This document shows positions 1 to 5,648 of a stretch of 11,481 nt of DNA, piece by piece (position 1 is the first letter of the stretch; the number at the start of each line of letters is the position of its first letter). This DNA comes from Thiotrichaceae bacterium (GTDB lineage: Bacteria; Pseudomonadota; Gammaproteobacteria; Thiotrichales; Thiotrichaceae), in contig JALVDQ010000194.1 of the NCBI GenBank assembly GCA_027008885.1, positions 1-11,481 on the forward strand. Reading direction: 5' to 3'. Under the pieces are notes generated by a model. The model had not been told where the DNA came from and did no database searches. It worked only from the letters and a program-made list of their open reading frames with translations. Made by a program: the position numbers and the translations under genes.

Positions 1-78
1 AAGGCAGAGCAGCAATCAGCGCAAAATGCCTATGAAAAAGTTATGCAAAAATTTAAGCAGTCAAAGAAAAACAAATGA
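1..78 (+). CDS. rnc: Ribonuclease III, C-terminal end (partial)
   Basis: Frame 1 is open from the window edge to a TGA at 76-78 and encodes the last 25 residues (KAEQQSAQNAYEKV...). The run K-A-E-Q-x-(S/A)-A-x-x-A-Y matches the last helix of the double-stranded RNA-binding domain that ends RNase III. RNase III cleaves double-stranded RNA in rRNA precursor processing. The stop overlaps the era start (ATGA, 75-78), the usual rnc-era arrangement with probable translational coupling. The catalytic domain lies outside the window, so the call rests on the short tail plus gene order. Confidence 0.8.
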   Translation, partial: KAEQQSAQNAYEKVMQKFKQSKKNK

Positions 79-1037
79 GTTCTTCCAGTAGTCGCACAGG
101 CAGTGCTCACACAGACGCTCATACAAAGCAAAAAAAATGCGGTAGCGTTTCTATTATTGGTCGCCCAAATGTTGGTAAATCCACCCTGCTCAACTATCTG
201 GTGGGTTATAAACTGTCAGCCATAGCAAACAAACCACAAACAACCCGCACCAATATTCGCGGCATTGTGAGTGATCAACTGGATAATACTGCCTACCAGA
301 TTATTTTTACAGATACGCCGGGCATCCATCAAAACTCAAAAAATCTGTTGAACAGAACACTGAACAGCGAAGCGGTAGCAGCCGTAGAAGAGGTTGATGC
401 CATCATTATGATCGTAGAAGCCTTAAAGTGGACAGAAGAAGATGATTTTGTCCTGAGTCGTTTGCAGCACACCACAAAACCTGTTTTTTTGCTTGTAAAC
501 AAGGTGGATCGTATTCAGGACAAAAACCGCCTGTTTCCCTATCTGCAAGAATTAATGCAGAAAAGAAATTATCATGAAATCATTCCCGTTTCTGCCACCA
601 AAGGTACAAACACTGACACCCTGATTCGTGCACTGCTTAAAATCCTCCCGCAATCAGAATTTATTTACCCGGAAGATCACATTACAGACAAATCCGTGCG
701 TTTTATCTGCGCTGAACTGATCCGCGAACAACTGGTAAGAAATCTGCATGAAGAATTACCCTATACCACCGCCGTAGAAATCGAAAAATTTGAAGAAAGC
801 GATAAACTGGTCACTATTGAAGCCGTCATCTGGACAGACAGAAAAAATCAGAAAGGCATTATCATTGGCAAAAAAGGCGAAACGCTGAAGAGAATAGGGC
901 AGGCAGCCCGTTATTCGCTGGAAGAATTTCTGATGAAAAAAGTGATGCTTAAACAATGGGTAAAAGTAGAAGAAAACTGGCAAAATAATCCACGTCACTT
1001 AAATGAGCTGGGGATTATTTCCAACCGGAATCTTTAG
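75..1037 (+). CDS. era: GTPase Era, 30S ribosome maturation factor
   Basis: This 320-residue protein has the full Era architecture. The GTPase domain shows G1 GRPNVGKST (29-37), the switch region TTRTN (56-60), G3 DTPG (80-83), G4 NKVD (142-145) and G5 VSA (172-174). A C-terminal KH RNA-binding domain follows, with the GKKG loop at 265-268 and a QWVKV segment near 294-298. In the known family, Era binds the 3' end of 16S rNA through the KH domain and couples GTP hydrolysis to small-subunit assembly. The N-terminus carries about 25 Ser/Thr/Lys-rich residues before the first strand, slightly longer than usual. The ATG at 75 overlaps the rnc stop. The last residues (after LGI) run close to the repeat mosaic that follows. 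recO, which commonly follows era in gammaproteobacteria, is absent here. Confidence 0.98.
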   Translation: MSSSSSRTGSAHTDAHTKQKKCGSVSIIGRPNVGKSTLLNYLVGYKLSAIANKPQTTRTNIRGIVSDQLDNTAYQIIFTDTPGIHQNSKNLLNRTLNSEAVAAVEEVDAIIMIVEALKWTEEDDFVLSRLQHTTKPVFLLVNKVDRIQDKNRLFPYLQELMQKRNYHEIIPVSATKGTNTDTLIRALLKILPQSEFIYPEDHITDKSVRFICAELIREQLVRNLHEELPYTTAVEIEKFEESDKLVTIEAVIWTDRKNQKGIIIGKKGETLKRIGQAARYSLEEFLMKKVMLKQWVKVEENWQNNPRHLNELGIISNRNL

Positions 1038-1085
1038 AATTTGTCCGGGCAGAGTACGCGAAACGTGGGGGGTGCGGTATTTTCT

Positions 1086-1110
1086 CGTTCCCACATTCCA
1101 CGTGGGAACG
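1086..1110. repeat. Palindromic repeat, GTTCCCAC/GTGGGAAC type
   Basis: A perfect 9-bp inverted repeat, CGTTCCCAC (1086-1094) and GTGGGAACG (1102-1110), encloses a 7-nt loop. The same core words recur after galU (3206-3249), so this is a dispersed intergenic repeat rather than a unique structure. From memory, similar CTCGTTCCCA...TGGGAACG units are scattered through several environmental proteobacterial genomes. Lying about 50 bp after era, it may also act as an RNA hairpin at the end of the rnc-era transcript, but no U-tract follows. Confidence 0.75.
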
Positions 1111-1116
1111 CAGCCC

Positions 1117-1132
1117 GGACGCTCCAGCGTCC
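1117..1132. repeat. Small palindrome GGACGCT-CC-AGCGTCC
   Basis: A perfect 7-bp inverted repeat with a 2-nt loop starts 6 bp after the GTTCCCAC-type hairpin. The spacing and the shared GGAACGC-to-CCGGACGCTCC joining sequence suggest it is the second half of the same compound repeat element. Confidence 0.65.
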
Positions 1133-1152
1133 CGTTCGTAACGCCGGAGCAT

Positions 1153-1220
1153 GTAGGGTTGGTGGAGTTTACGCAACCAACCAGATTCGGTTGGTTTCGC
1201 ATGGCTGCCACCAACCCTAC
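1153..1220. repeat. Nested palindromic repeat, GTAGGGTTGG type
   Basis: The outer arms GTAGGGTTGGTGG (1153-1165) and CCACCAACCCTAC (1208-1220) pair perfectly over 13 bp. An inner pair, AACCAACC (1175-1182) and GGTTGGTT (1189-1196), forms a second hairpin inside. This nested layout resembles the dispersed GTAGGTTGGGT-type intergenic repeats I recall from many proteobacteria and cyanobacteria. No protein-coding content is credible here: overlapping frames are open on both strands only because the repeat is palindromic. Confidence 0.75.
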
Positions 1221-1238
1221 GCAACTCAACACTACTAC

Positions 1239-1271
1239 AAAAATATATAAAAAACAGGGGGGATGGGTATT
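1239..1271 (+). repeat. 33-bp dispersed repeat, copy A
   Basis: This AT-rich then G-rich stretch (AAAAATATAT..., then CAGGGGGGATGGGTATT) is matched base for base, as reverse complement, at 8771-8803. The identity stops sharply at both ends. It ends 13 bp before the left boundary of the proposed integron cassette. No internal palindrome or coding potential is visible, and its function is unknown. Confidence 0.9.
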
Positions 1272-1303
1272 GTCTTGAGCGGTGTTATACGAAGGAGACG
1301 AAT

Positions 1304-1342
1304 ATGCTAAATCAGGCATTTTATACGAAAGCAGTACATTGA
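1304..1342 (+). CDS. Possible 12-residue leader ORF of the cassette
   Basis: An ATG at 1304 sits 6 nt after a strong AAGGAG (1292-1297), immediately inside the left cassette boundary. It encodes MLNQAFYTKAVH and a TGA. The ribosome-binding site is better than that of the antitoxin itself. It could be a translated leader that delivers ribosomes into the cassette, a remnant of a lost gene start, or chance. The word TTATACGAA occurs both at the cassette edge (1285-1293) and within this ORF (1321-1329). Confidence 0.3.
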   Translation: MLNQAFYTKAVH

Positions 1343-1344
1343 TA

Positions 1345-1386
1345 TTGACTTCTTACTTGCTTTAAGGTTACACTTCATAATATAAA
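1345..1386 (+). promoter_or_regulatory. Candidate cassette promoter for the toxin-antitoxin pair
   Basis: The stretch contains TTGACT (1345-1350), close to a -35 hexamer, and -10-like hexamers CATAAT (1376-1381) and TATAAA (1381-1386). The spacing from TTGACT to CATAAT (25 bp) is too long. TTACTT (1353-1358) with CATAAT gives 17 bp but a poor -35. A promoter here is likely from the AT-rich context and from toxin-antitoxin biology, but its exact elements are not settled. Confidence 0.35.
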
Positions 1387-1410
1387 CAATTGAAATTGAG
1401 GTCTAATAAA

Positions 1411-1653
1411 ATGGAAGCTACAGCAAAGGATCTAAGATTCCACTCAACAGAATTATTAAATACAGTAAAAAGAGGCGAGGAAGTTACTATAACTTTTCGT
1501 GGAAAGCCATGCGCAAAACTTGTGCCCATTGAGGAAGATGAAGAATTAATAGAAAAAAACGAATTATTCGGAATATGGGAAAATAATAAAGAAACTGAGA
1601 AAGTTGATAATTATGTAAGAAACCTTAGAAAAGGTCGATTCAGTGCTAGTTGA
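1411..1653 (+). CDS. Phd/YefM-family antitoxin (VapB-type partner)
   Basis: This 80-residue protein begins MEATAKDLRFHSTELL and contains VTITFRGKPCAKLVPI (about residues 27-42). That is the usual N-terminal DNA-binding fold of Phd/YefM antitoxins, with the G-K-P-x-A-x-L-V/I-P signature. The C-terminal half is acidic and charged, the part that typically wraps the toxin. I chose the ATG at 1411 because GAGG (1398-1401) lies 9 nt upstream; a TTG at 1390 in the same frame would add seven residues with no support. The family neutralises the partner toxin and usually represses its own promoter. The stop codon lies inside the start of the toxin gene, so the two are probably coupled in translation. 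Confidence 0.9.
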   Translation: MEATAKDLRFHSTELLNTVKRGEEVTITFRGKPCAKLVPIEEDEELIEKNELFGIWENNKETEKVDNYVRNLRKGRFSAS

Positions 1654-2023
1654 TACAGATGTTATCATTTGGTACATGCGTGGAAATATAAAAGCATATG
1701 AAATACTAAATAAAAACAAAGGCTTTAAAATTTCAGTTGTAACATATATGGAGCTTGTTCAGGGAATGAGGAATAAACAAGAACTAACACTTCTTCGTAA
1801 AGCTTTGAAAAACTGGGAAACTAAAATAATTTACATTACCGAAGAAATATCAAGCAAAGCGATGTTTTATGTTGAACAACATTACCTTAGTCATTCGGTA
1901 CAGTTAGCTGATGCATTAATTGGAGCTACTGCGGTAGCACATGGTGAGTTTTTAGTATCAGGTAACGTAAAACATTATAAGATAGTAAAAGAAATTAACT
2001 TAACTAAGTTTGTGCCAGAGTAA
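1643..2023 (+). CDS. vapC: PIN-domain ribonuclease toxin, VapC family
   Basis: This 126-residue protein starts LVDTDVIIWYMRGN, the hallmark PIN-domain N-terminus with metal-binding Asp4 and Asp6. Further acidic residues expected at the active site are Glu37 (YMELVQG) and Asp90 in LADALIGATA. Near the C-terminus SGNVKHYK (106-113) matches the usual (T/S)xN-x-K-x-(F/Y) segment. PIN toxins of the VapC type are Mg-dependent RNases that cut specific tRNAs or rRNA. The start is GTG at 1643, overlapping the antitoxin gene by 11 nt; this is the only start that keeps the conserved LVDTD strand. The coding sequence looks intact, with no missing catalytic residue. Base composition is AT-rich compared with era and galU. 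Confidence 0.92.
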   Translation: MLVDTDVIIWYMRGNIKAYEILNKNKGFKISVVTYMELVQGMRNKQELTLLRKALKNWETKIIYITEEISSKAMFYVEQHYLSHSVQLADALIGATAVAHGEFLVSGNVKHYKIVKEINLTKFVPE

Positions 2024-2061
2024 GCCGCATCGTGTTTATCACCACCAGAAATTTAACAAAC

Positions 2062-2176
2062 GTATAACAAATTGTTCAAATTGACAGTTAACACAGCCCA
2101 CTTTTTGTGCGTTCGCTTCGCTCATTTCCGCACAAAAAGTGGGCTGTGTTAACTGCAATTTAGCAAGGCGTTATGC
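2062..2176 (+). other. attC recombination site of an integron cassette
   Basis: The outer boxes are R'' GTATAAC (2062-2068) and R' GTTATGC (2170-2176). Inside, 2085-2111 pairs perfectly with 2129-2155 (27 bp), leaving a terminal loop TTCGCTTCGCTCATTTC (2112-2128). Outside the stem, AAATTG (2078-2083) pairs with CAATTT (2156-2161) after one extra top-strand base, A2084. A second extra base, C2077, is followed by further pairing (T2076-A2162, G2074-C2164, T2073-A2165, T2072-A2166). On the bottom strand, the strand IntI recombines, these extrahelical bases are T and G, the known pair that sets attC polarity. An unpaired spacer separates the L-type and R-type boxes. This anatomy argues against a plain terminator, and no U-tract follows the stem. 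Confidence 0.9.
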
Positions 2177-2277
2177 AGCCTCTTGAAAAAATACTTTCCA
2201 AATATCTGAAAGAATGATGATCTTGCTGATCTTGTATGAGAGAATCTGCCTAAGTTTTAGCTAAGGTTATATTTTTT

Positions 2278-3177
2278 ATGAAGATTACTCACAAAGTACG
2301 AAAAGCAGTCATACCCGTTGCAGGTCTGGGAACCCGCATGTTGCCAGCGACCAAGGCGATACCCAAGGAGATGTTGCCGATCGTTGACAAACCGATGATT
2401 CAATATATTGTAAATGAATGTATTGCCGCAGGTATTACAGAAATTGTACTGGTTACGCACTCCAGTAAAAATGCCATCGAAAACCATTTTGATACCAGTT
2501 ATGAACTTGAGTCTACACTTGAAAAACGTGTAAAACGCTCTCTTCTTGATGAGGTACGTTCTATCTGTCCGCAGCATGTGACCATTATGCATGTGCGCCA
2601 GGGTGTGGCGAAAGGGTTGGGACATGCAGTGCTGTGTGCCAGACCGCTTGTTGGCGATGAACCCTTTGCGGTTATATTGCCTGATGTGCTGATTGATGAA
2701 TATAGTAGTGATCTTGCCAACGAAAATATGGCAGAAATGCTGCGTCTGTTTGATGAAAATGGCGAAAGCCAGATCATGGTAGAACCTGTGCCAATAGATC
2801 AGGTCAGTCATTATGGCGTTGCAGATGTGAATGGACACAAGCTCGAGCCTGGACGTTTCGCACCCATGAGTGAAGTGGTTGAAAAACCGCCAGTGGATGA
2901 AGCACCCTCCAATCTGGCTGTGGTGGGTCGTTATGTATTATCAGCCGCAATCTGGGATTTACTTGAGCATACCCCGGCAGGTGCGGGTGATGAAATTCAG
3001 CTCACCGATGCCATTGCGATGTTAATGAACAAAGAAACAGTCAATGCTTTTCACATGACAGGCAAAAGCCATGACTGTGGTTCCAAGCTGGGCTATATGA
3101 TTGCCAATGTCGAATACGCGCAACGCCACCCTGATCTGGGTGCTGATTTTAAAGCCTATCTGGATAGCCACTGTTAG
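2278..3177 (+). CDS. galU: UTP--glucose-1-phosphate uridylyltransferase
   Basis: GalU makes UDP-glucose from UTP and glucose-1-phosphate, feeding cell-envelope polysaccharide synthesis. The 299-residue protein begins [20 protein letters not shown] (residues 10-29), the nucleotide-binding loop with the GLGTR signature. It continues with [10 protein letters not shown] (30-39), then [40 protein letters not shown] and [11 protein letters not shown]. These are diagnostic for bacterial GalU, and length and end match the family. The ATG at 2278 has a modest AAGG (2263-2266) 11 nt upstream. It lies about 100 bp after the attC site in the same direction and converges on deaD. The upstream 2177-2277 has no clear sigma-70 promoter that I can define. 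Confidence 0.97.
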   Translation: MKITHKVRKAVIPVAGLGTRMLPATKAIPKEMLPIVDKPMIQYIVNECIAAGITEIVLVTHSSKNAIENHFDTSYELESTLEKRVKRSLLDEVRSICPQHVTIMHVRQGVAKGLGHAVLCARPLVGDEPFAVILPDVLIDEYSSDLANENMAEMLRLFDENGESQIMVEPVPIDQVSHYGVADVNGHKLEPGRFAPMSEVVEKPPVDEAPSNLAVVGRYVLSAAIWDLLEHTPAGAGDEIQLTDAIAMLMNKETVNAFHMTGKSHDCGSKLGYMIANVEYAQRHPDLGADFKAYLDSHC

Positions 3178-3197
3178 ACTCGCCCTCACGCTCCCGT

Positions 3198-3250
3198 ATT
3201 AAACTCGTTCCCATGCTCCTTGCATTAAACTCGCTCCCGCGTGGGAACGC
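3198..3250. repeat. Palindromic repeat, GTTCCCA/TGGGAAC type, rearranged copy
   Basis: CGTTCCCA (3206-3213) and TGGGAACG (3242-3249) form inverted arms like those at 1086-1110, but the interior is enlarged. The interior carries an internal duplication: ATTAAACTCGTTCCC (3198-3212) and ATTAAACTCGCTCCC (3224-3238) differ at one base. It lies in the convergent gap between galU and deaD, where it could also act as a bidirectional RNA hairpin. It looks like a repeat unit that has itself been partly duplicated. Confidence 0.65.
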
Positions 3251-3295
3251 ATACGGAAGCTAAAACGCAGACCAGGTTTAGAACCGCCTCTCCTT

Positions 3296-5062
3296 TTACC
3301 TGCGCTTACTCCCTCGCTTATTCCCTTTTTTCTTGCGCGATTTTTTTGCCGCCTTTTCTTTAAAAGCTGTTTTTGGCTTGTTTCCGGTCAGTTGTCGCAA
3401 TTGCAGTTTCTGCCCCATGATGCGCACCCCTTTGAGGTGTTTTTCAATCTCTTTGGGCATCCCTTCCGGCAGATCCACGCTGGTGTGATCGGGGCAAATA
3501 TCAATATTCCGGATATACTGGCTTTCCACGCCCGCTTCATTCGCTATGGCGCCCACAATGTGGCGAGGCTCTGCGCCATGTTTTTTACCCACATCAAGAC
3601 GGTAAGTGACCATGCCGGGAAGCGTTTCACCTCTCGGTCTTCTGCGCTTGCCGGAATTTTCTCTGGAATCTCTGCTACGCTGCCGTTTGTTATTTCTTTC
3701 ATTGCCGCCAGATTTTCCCAGGCGTGAATCCGGAATATGATTGGGTGTAGCCAGAAGAGGGCGCTCACGCTGCACCAGAAAAGCCAGGGTTGAGGCGATT
3801 TCGCTCAGATCAAGTTCACTTTGCTGTTGCAGCTCGGTGATGATTTTTTCATAAAAATCCAGCTCCTGTGAAGCAGCGGTTTCTATGATCATCTGTTTGA
3901 AGCGGTTAATGCGCGCTTCACTAATATCTTCAGGTGATGGCAGTTTTAATGGCTCAATGCTTTGTCCTGTGGCGCGTTCAATCCCCTGAAGCTGGCGTCG
4001 CCCATTGGGTGGTACAAAGAGTATGGCAGTTCCCTTACGCCCCGCACGACCTGTGCGTCCGATGCGATGCACATAAGACTCATTATCAGCAGGCATATCA
4101 TAATTGATGACATGCGTAATGCGTTCTACATCCAGCCCGCGAGCAACCACATCGGTGGCAACAATGATGTCGATCTGACCTTTTTTCAGGCGGTTGATGA
4201 CTTTTTCGCGCATGGATTGCTGGATGTCACCATTTAAAGCCACCGAAGCATATCCGCGAGCCGCGAGTTTTTCAGAAAGCTCGGTGGTCATATTTTTGGT
4301 ACGCACAAAAATAATAATGGCGCCAAATTCTTCCGCTTCCAGCAGGCGCGTGAGTGCATCCAGTTTATAACTGGTCTTGCCTGACCAGTAATATTGCTTG
4401 ATGGTTGAAACGGTGCTGGTTTTGGTTTTAACCTTGATATCAACAGGGTTATGCAGGTATTTTTTGGTAATACGCTTGATTGCCGCAGGCATGGTTGCCG
4501 AAAACAGCACGGTCTGGCGCGATTCTGGTGTTTCCCTGAGGATGGTTTCAACATCATCAATAAATCCCATGCGCAGCATTTCGTCTGCTTCATCCAGCAC
4601 CATTGCCTGCAAATTGTGTAGTTTCAGGGTCTTGCGTCGCAGGTGATCCATGATGCGCCCCGGTGTGCCAACCACAACCTGCGCGCCACGCCTTAACTGT
4701 TTTAGCTGGATGCTGATATTTTGTCCGCCATAAACCGGCATGATATGGAAACCCTTCAGATGTCGGGCATAGCTTTGCATCGCCTCGGCTACCTGAATGG
4801 CGAGTTCGCGGGTCGGTGCGAGTACCAGTATCTGGGTATCGCTGGAAGAGAGATCCAGGCGGCTTAACAGGGGCAGGGCGAAAGCGGCTGTTTTTCCGGT
4901 ACCGGTCTGTGCCTGTCCAATCAGGTCATGCCCTTCAAGCAAATGCGGAATGGTTTCAGCCTGAATTGCCGAGGGCGCTTCATAACCGACCTCCTTAACG
5001 GCCTGTAATACAGGTTTGGATAGCTTAAGTTCCGAAAAGGAGATATTGGACTGATTTGACAT
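3296..5062 (-). CDS. deaD: DEAD-box ATP-dependent RNA helicase, DeaD/CsdA type
   Basis: This 588-residue protein carries all helicase motifs: Q motif with Gln34, motif I AQTGTGKT (51-58), Ia PTRELA (83-88), Ib TPGR (133-136), II DEAD (157-160), III SAT (188-190), V ATDVVARGLD (302-311) and VI HRIGRTGR (332-339). After the helicase core, residues from about 380 match the dimerisation region of DeaD proteins. A DbpA-type RNA-binding domain follows (LPGMVTYRLDVGKKHG through VRIMGQKLQLRQL), then a basic tail rich in KKSRKKKGNKRGSKRR. The family unwinds structured RNA in ribosome assembly and mRNA decay, especially in the cold. The ATG at 5062 gives the usual N-terminus, but its ribosome-binding site is weak. 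It converges with galU and follows the FmdB-like gene by 129 bp on the same strand. Confidence 0.95.
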   Translation of the reverse strand: MSNQSNISFSELKLSKPVLQAVKEVGYEAPSAIQAETIPHLLEGHDLIGQAQTGTGKTAAFALPLLSRLDLSSSDTQILVLAPTRELAIQVAEAMQSYARHLKGFHIMPVYGGQNISIQLKQLRRGAQVVVGTPGRIMDHLRRKTLKLHNLQAMVLDEADEMLRMGFIDDVETILRETPESRQTVLFSATMPAAIKRITKKYLHNPVDIKVKTKTSTVSTIKQYYWSGKTSYKLDALTRLLEAEEFGAIIIFVRTKNMTTELSEKLAARGYASVALNGDIQQSMREKVINRLKKGQIDIIVATDVVARGLDVERITHVINYDMPADNESYVHRIGRTGRAGRKGTAILFVPPNGRRQLQGIERATGQSIEPLKLPSPEDISEARINRFKQMIIETAASQELDFYEKIITELQQQSELDLSEIASTLAFLVQRERPLLATPNHIPDSRLGKSGGNERNNKRQRSRDSRENSGKRRRPRGETLPGMVTYRLDVGKKHGAEPRHIVGAIANEAGVESQYIRNIDICPDHTSVDLPEGMPKEIEKHLKGVRIMGQKLQLRQLTGNKPKTAFKEKAAKKSRKKKGNKRGSKRR

Positions 5063-5081
5063 GGGTTTGCACTCTGCACAC

Positions 5082-5123
5082 TTATAATGCGCACTATAAA
5101 AGAGGGGCGCGCAGTATACGCGC
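5082..5123 (-). promoter_or_regulatory. Palindromic promoter region of deaD
   Basis: An almost perfect 18-bp palindrome (5082-5099, TTATAATGCGCACTATAA, eight of nine pairs) begins 20 bp upstream of the deaD start codon. A second inverted repeat, GCGCG-7 nt-CGCGC, lies at 5107-5123. Read on the minus strand, TATACT (5118-5113) falls inside the second and a TATAGT inside the first; both resemble -10 hexamers. No good -35 partner is evident. This may be an operator overlapping a promoter, or structure in the 5' leader, which is often regulatory in deaD genes. Confidence 0.35.
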
Positions 5124-5191
5124 TTCCTGCCTTTATCGCATTAATTATTTCTTGTGGCGGGGGAAGTGCGGTTTTTGAGATTGGCTCCCGA

Positions 5192-5482
5192 TTAGCTCCC
5201 ACCTGCACAGGCACCGCTTGAGCAGCAACATGTATCTGCTGCCTTGCCTGTATCTTCTTTGGGGCTGGCTTTATCGTTGTCCTTGAGATTCTTTTTATTG
5301 CCCGATTTGAAATCAGTCTCATACCAGCCCGAACCACCTAAACGAAAAGCAGCGGCTGATACTTTCTTTTTCATGGCGGGTTTACCACAGGCAGGGCAAT
5401 CCTTTAAAGGTGCGTCGCTGACTTTTTGCAGCACTTCAACTTCATTTCCACATTCTTCGCAAACAAATTCGTATATTGGCAT
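5192..5482 (-). CDS. FmdB-family zinc-ribbon protein
   Basis: This 96-residue protein opens MPIYEFVCEECG, the standard start of the FmdB/CxxC zinc-ribbon family. Cys8-x2-Cys11 and Cys29-x2-Cys32 (CPACGKP) form the metal site. The mid segment FRLGGSGWYETDFK (46-59) is also typical. The family is small and putatively regulatory, and its molecular role is not established. The tail after residue 60 is Lys/Asp-rich and ends in a Cys cluster, CCCSSGAC (85-92), which could bind additional metal; this is inference. The ATG at 5482 has AGGTGA just upstream. It is divergent from the TetR gene and could be cotranscribed with deaD. In many proteobacteria the gene sits beside aspS, which is not seen here. 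Confidence 0.9.
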   Translation of the reverse strand: MPIYEFVCEECGNEVEVLQKVSDAPLKDCPACGKPAMKKKVSAAAFRLGGSGWYETDFKSGNKKNLKDNDKASPKEDTGKAADTCCCSSGACAGGS

Positions 5483-5615
5483 AGTTCACCTGTAAAAATT
5501 GATAAAACAAGATGACGCATAATATGGTGTGTTTAAAAAAATTCACAAGTCCGTTACAGCAAAAAAACGCTACATTATACTTGGAGACAGAATAAAAAAT
5601 TATCAAAATCGATTG

Positions 5616-5631
5616 CATACCGACCGGTATG
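5616..5631. promoter_or_regulatory. TetR-type operator palindrome
   Basis: CATACCGACCGGTATG has 7-bp perfect arms (CATACCG/CGGTATG) around a 2-bp centre. The ATACCGACCGGTAT core is a familiar operator form for TetR/AcrR regulators. It ends 17 bp before the ATG used for the tetR gene and lies in the divergent gap with the FmdB-like gene. TTGCAT (5614-5619) and TAAAAA (5636-5641) could be a weak promoter overlapping it, consistent with autoregulation of the whole downstream cluster. Confidence 0.75.
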
Positions 5632-5648
5632 TATGTAAAAATAAGCGC

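Larger units (their letters stand above)
1285..2170 (+). mobile_element. Solitary integron gene cassette (toxin-antitoxin + attC)
   Basis: The segment has the anatomy of an integrated integron cassette. The left boundary is G|TTATAC (G1284, TTATAC 1285-1290) and the right boundary is G|TTATGC inside the attC R' box (G2170). In the excised circle the attC R' box would be G2170 joined to TTATAC, giving GTTATAC. This is the exact reverse complement of the attC R'' box GTATAAC at 2062-2068. The cargo is a promoter-proximal antitoxin and an overlapping PIN toxin in the same orientation as the attC, and is visibly AT-richer than the flanking housekeeping genes. Stable toxin-antitoxin cassettes are well known from large chromosomal integrons. 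No integrase gene or second complete attC is visible, so this fits an isolated attC cassette (the CALIN category) or an off-site insertion. Confidence 0.82.

Noticed and set aside
999..1319. Open frames on both strands over 999-1319, including one of 106 codons
   Set aside because: They arise from palindromic repeats, which keep both strands open at once. They have no convincing ribosome-binding site or recognisable domain, and the 106-codon frame crosses the era end and the cassette boundary.
2085..2155. Large hairpin read as a Rho-independent terminator for the toxin gene
   Set aside because: The stem is very long, lacks a following U-tract, and carries the outer boxes and extrahelical bases of an attC site.
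2257..2838. A 193-codon minus-strand frame over galU
   Set aside because: It is antisense to the strongly conserved GalU N-terminal half, and its translation shows no family features.
5529..5648. N-terminal extension of the TetR protein from the earlier ATG at 5529
   Set aside because: It would place the operator palindrome inside coding sequence and adds a Lys-rich stretch unlike the family.
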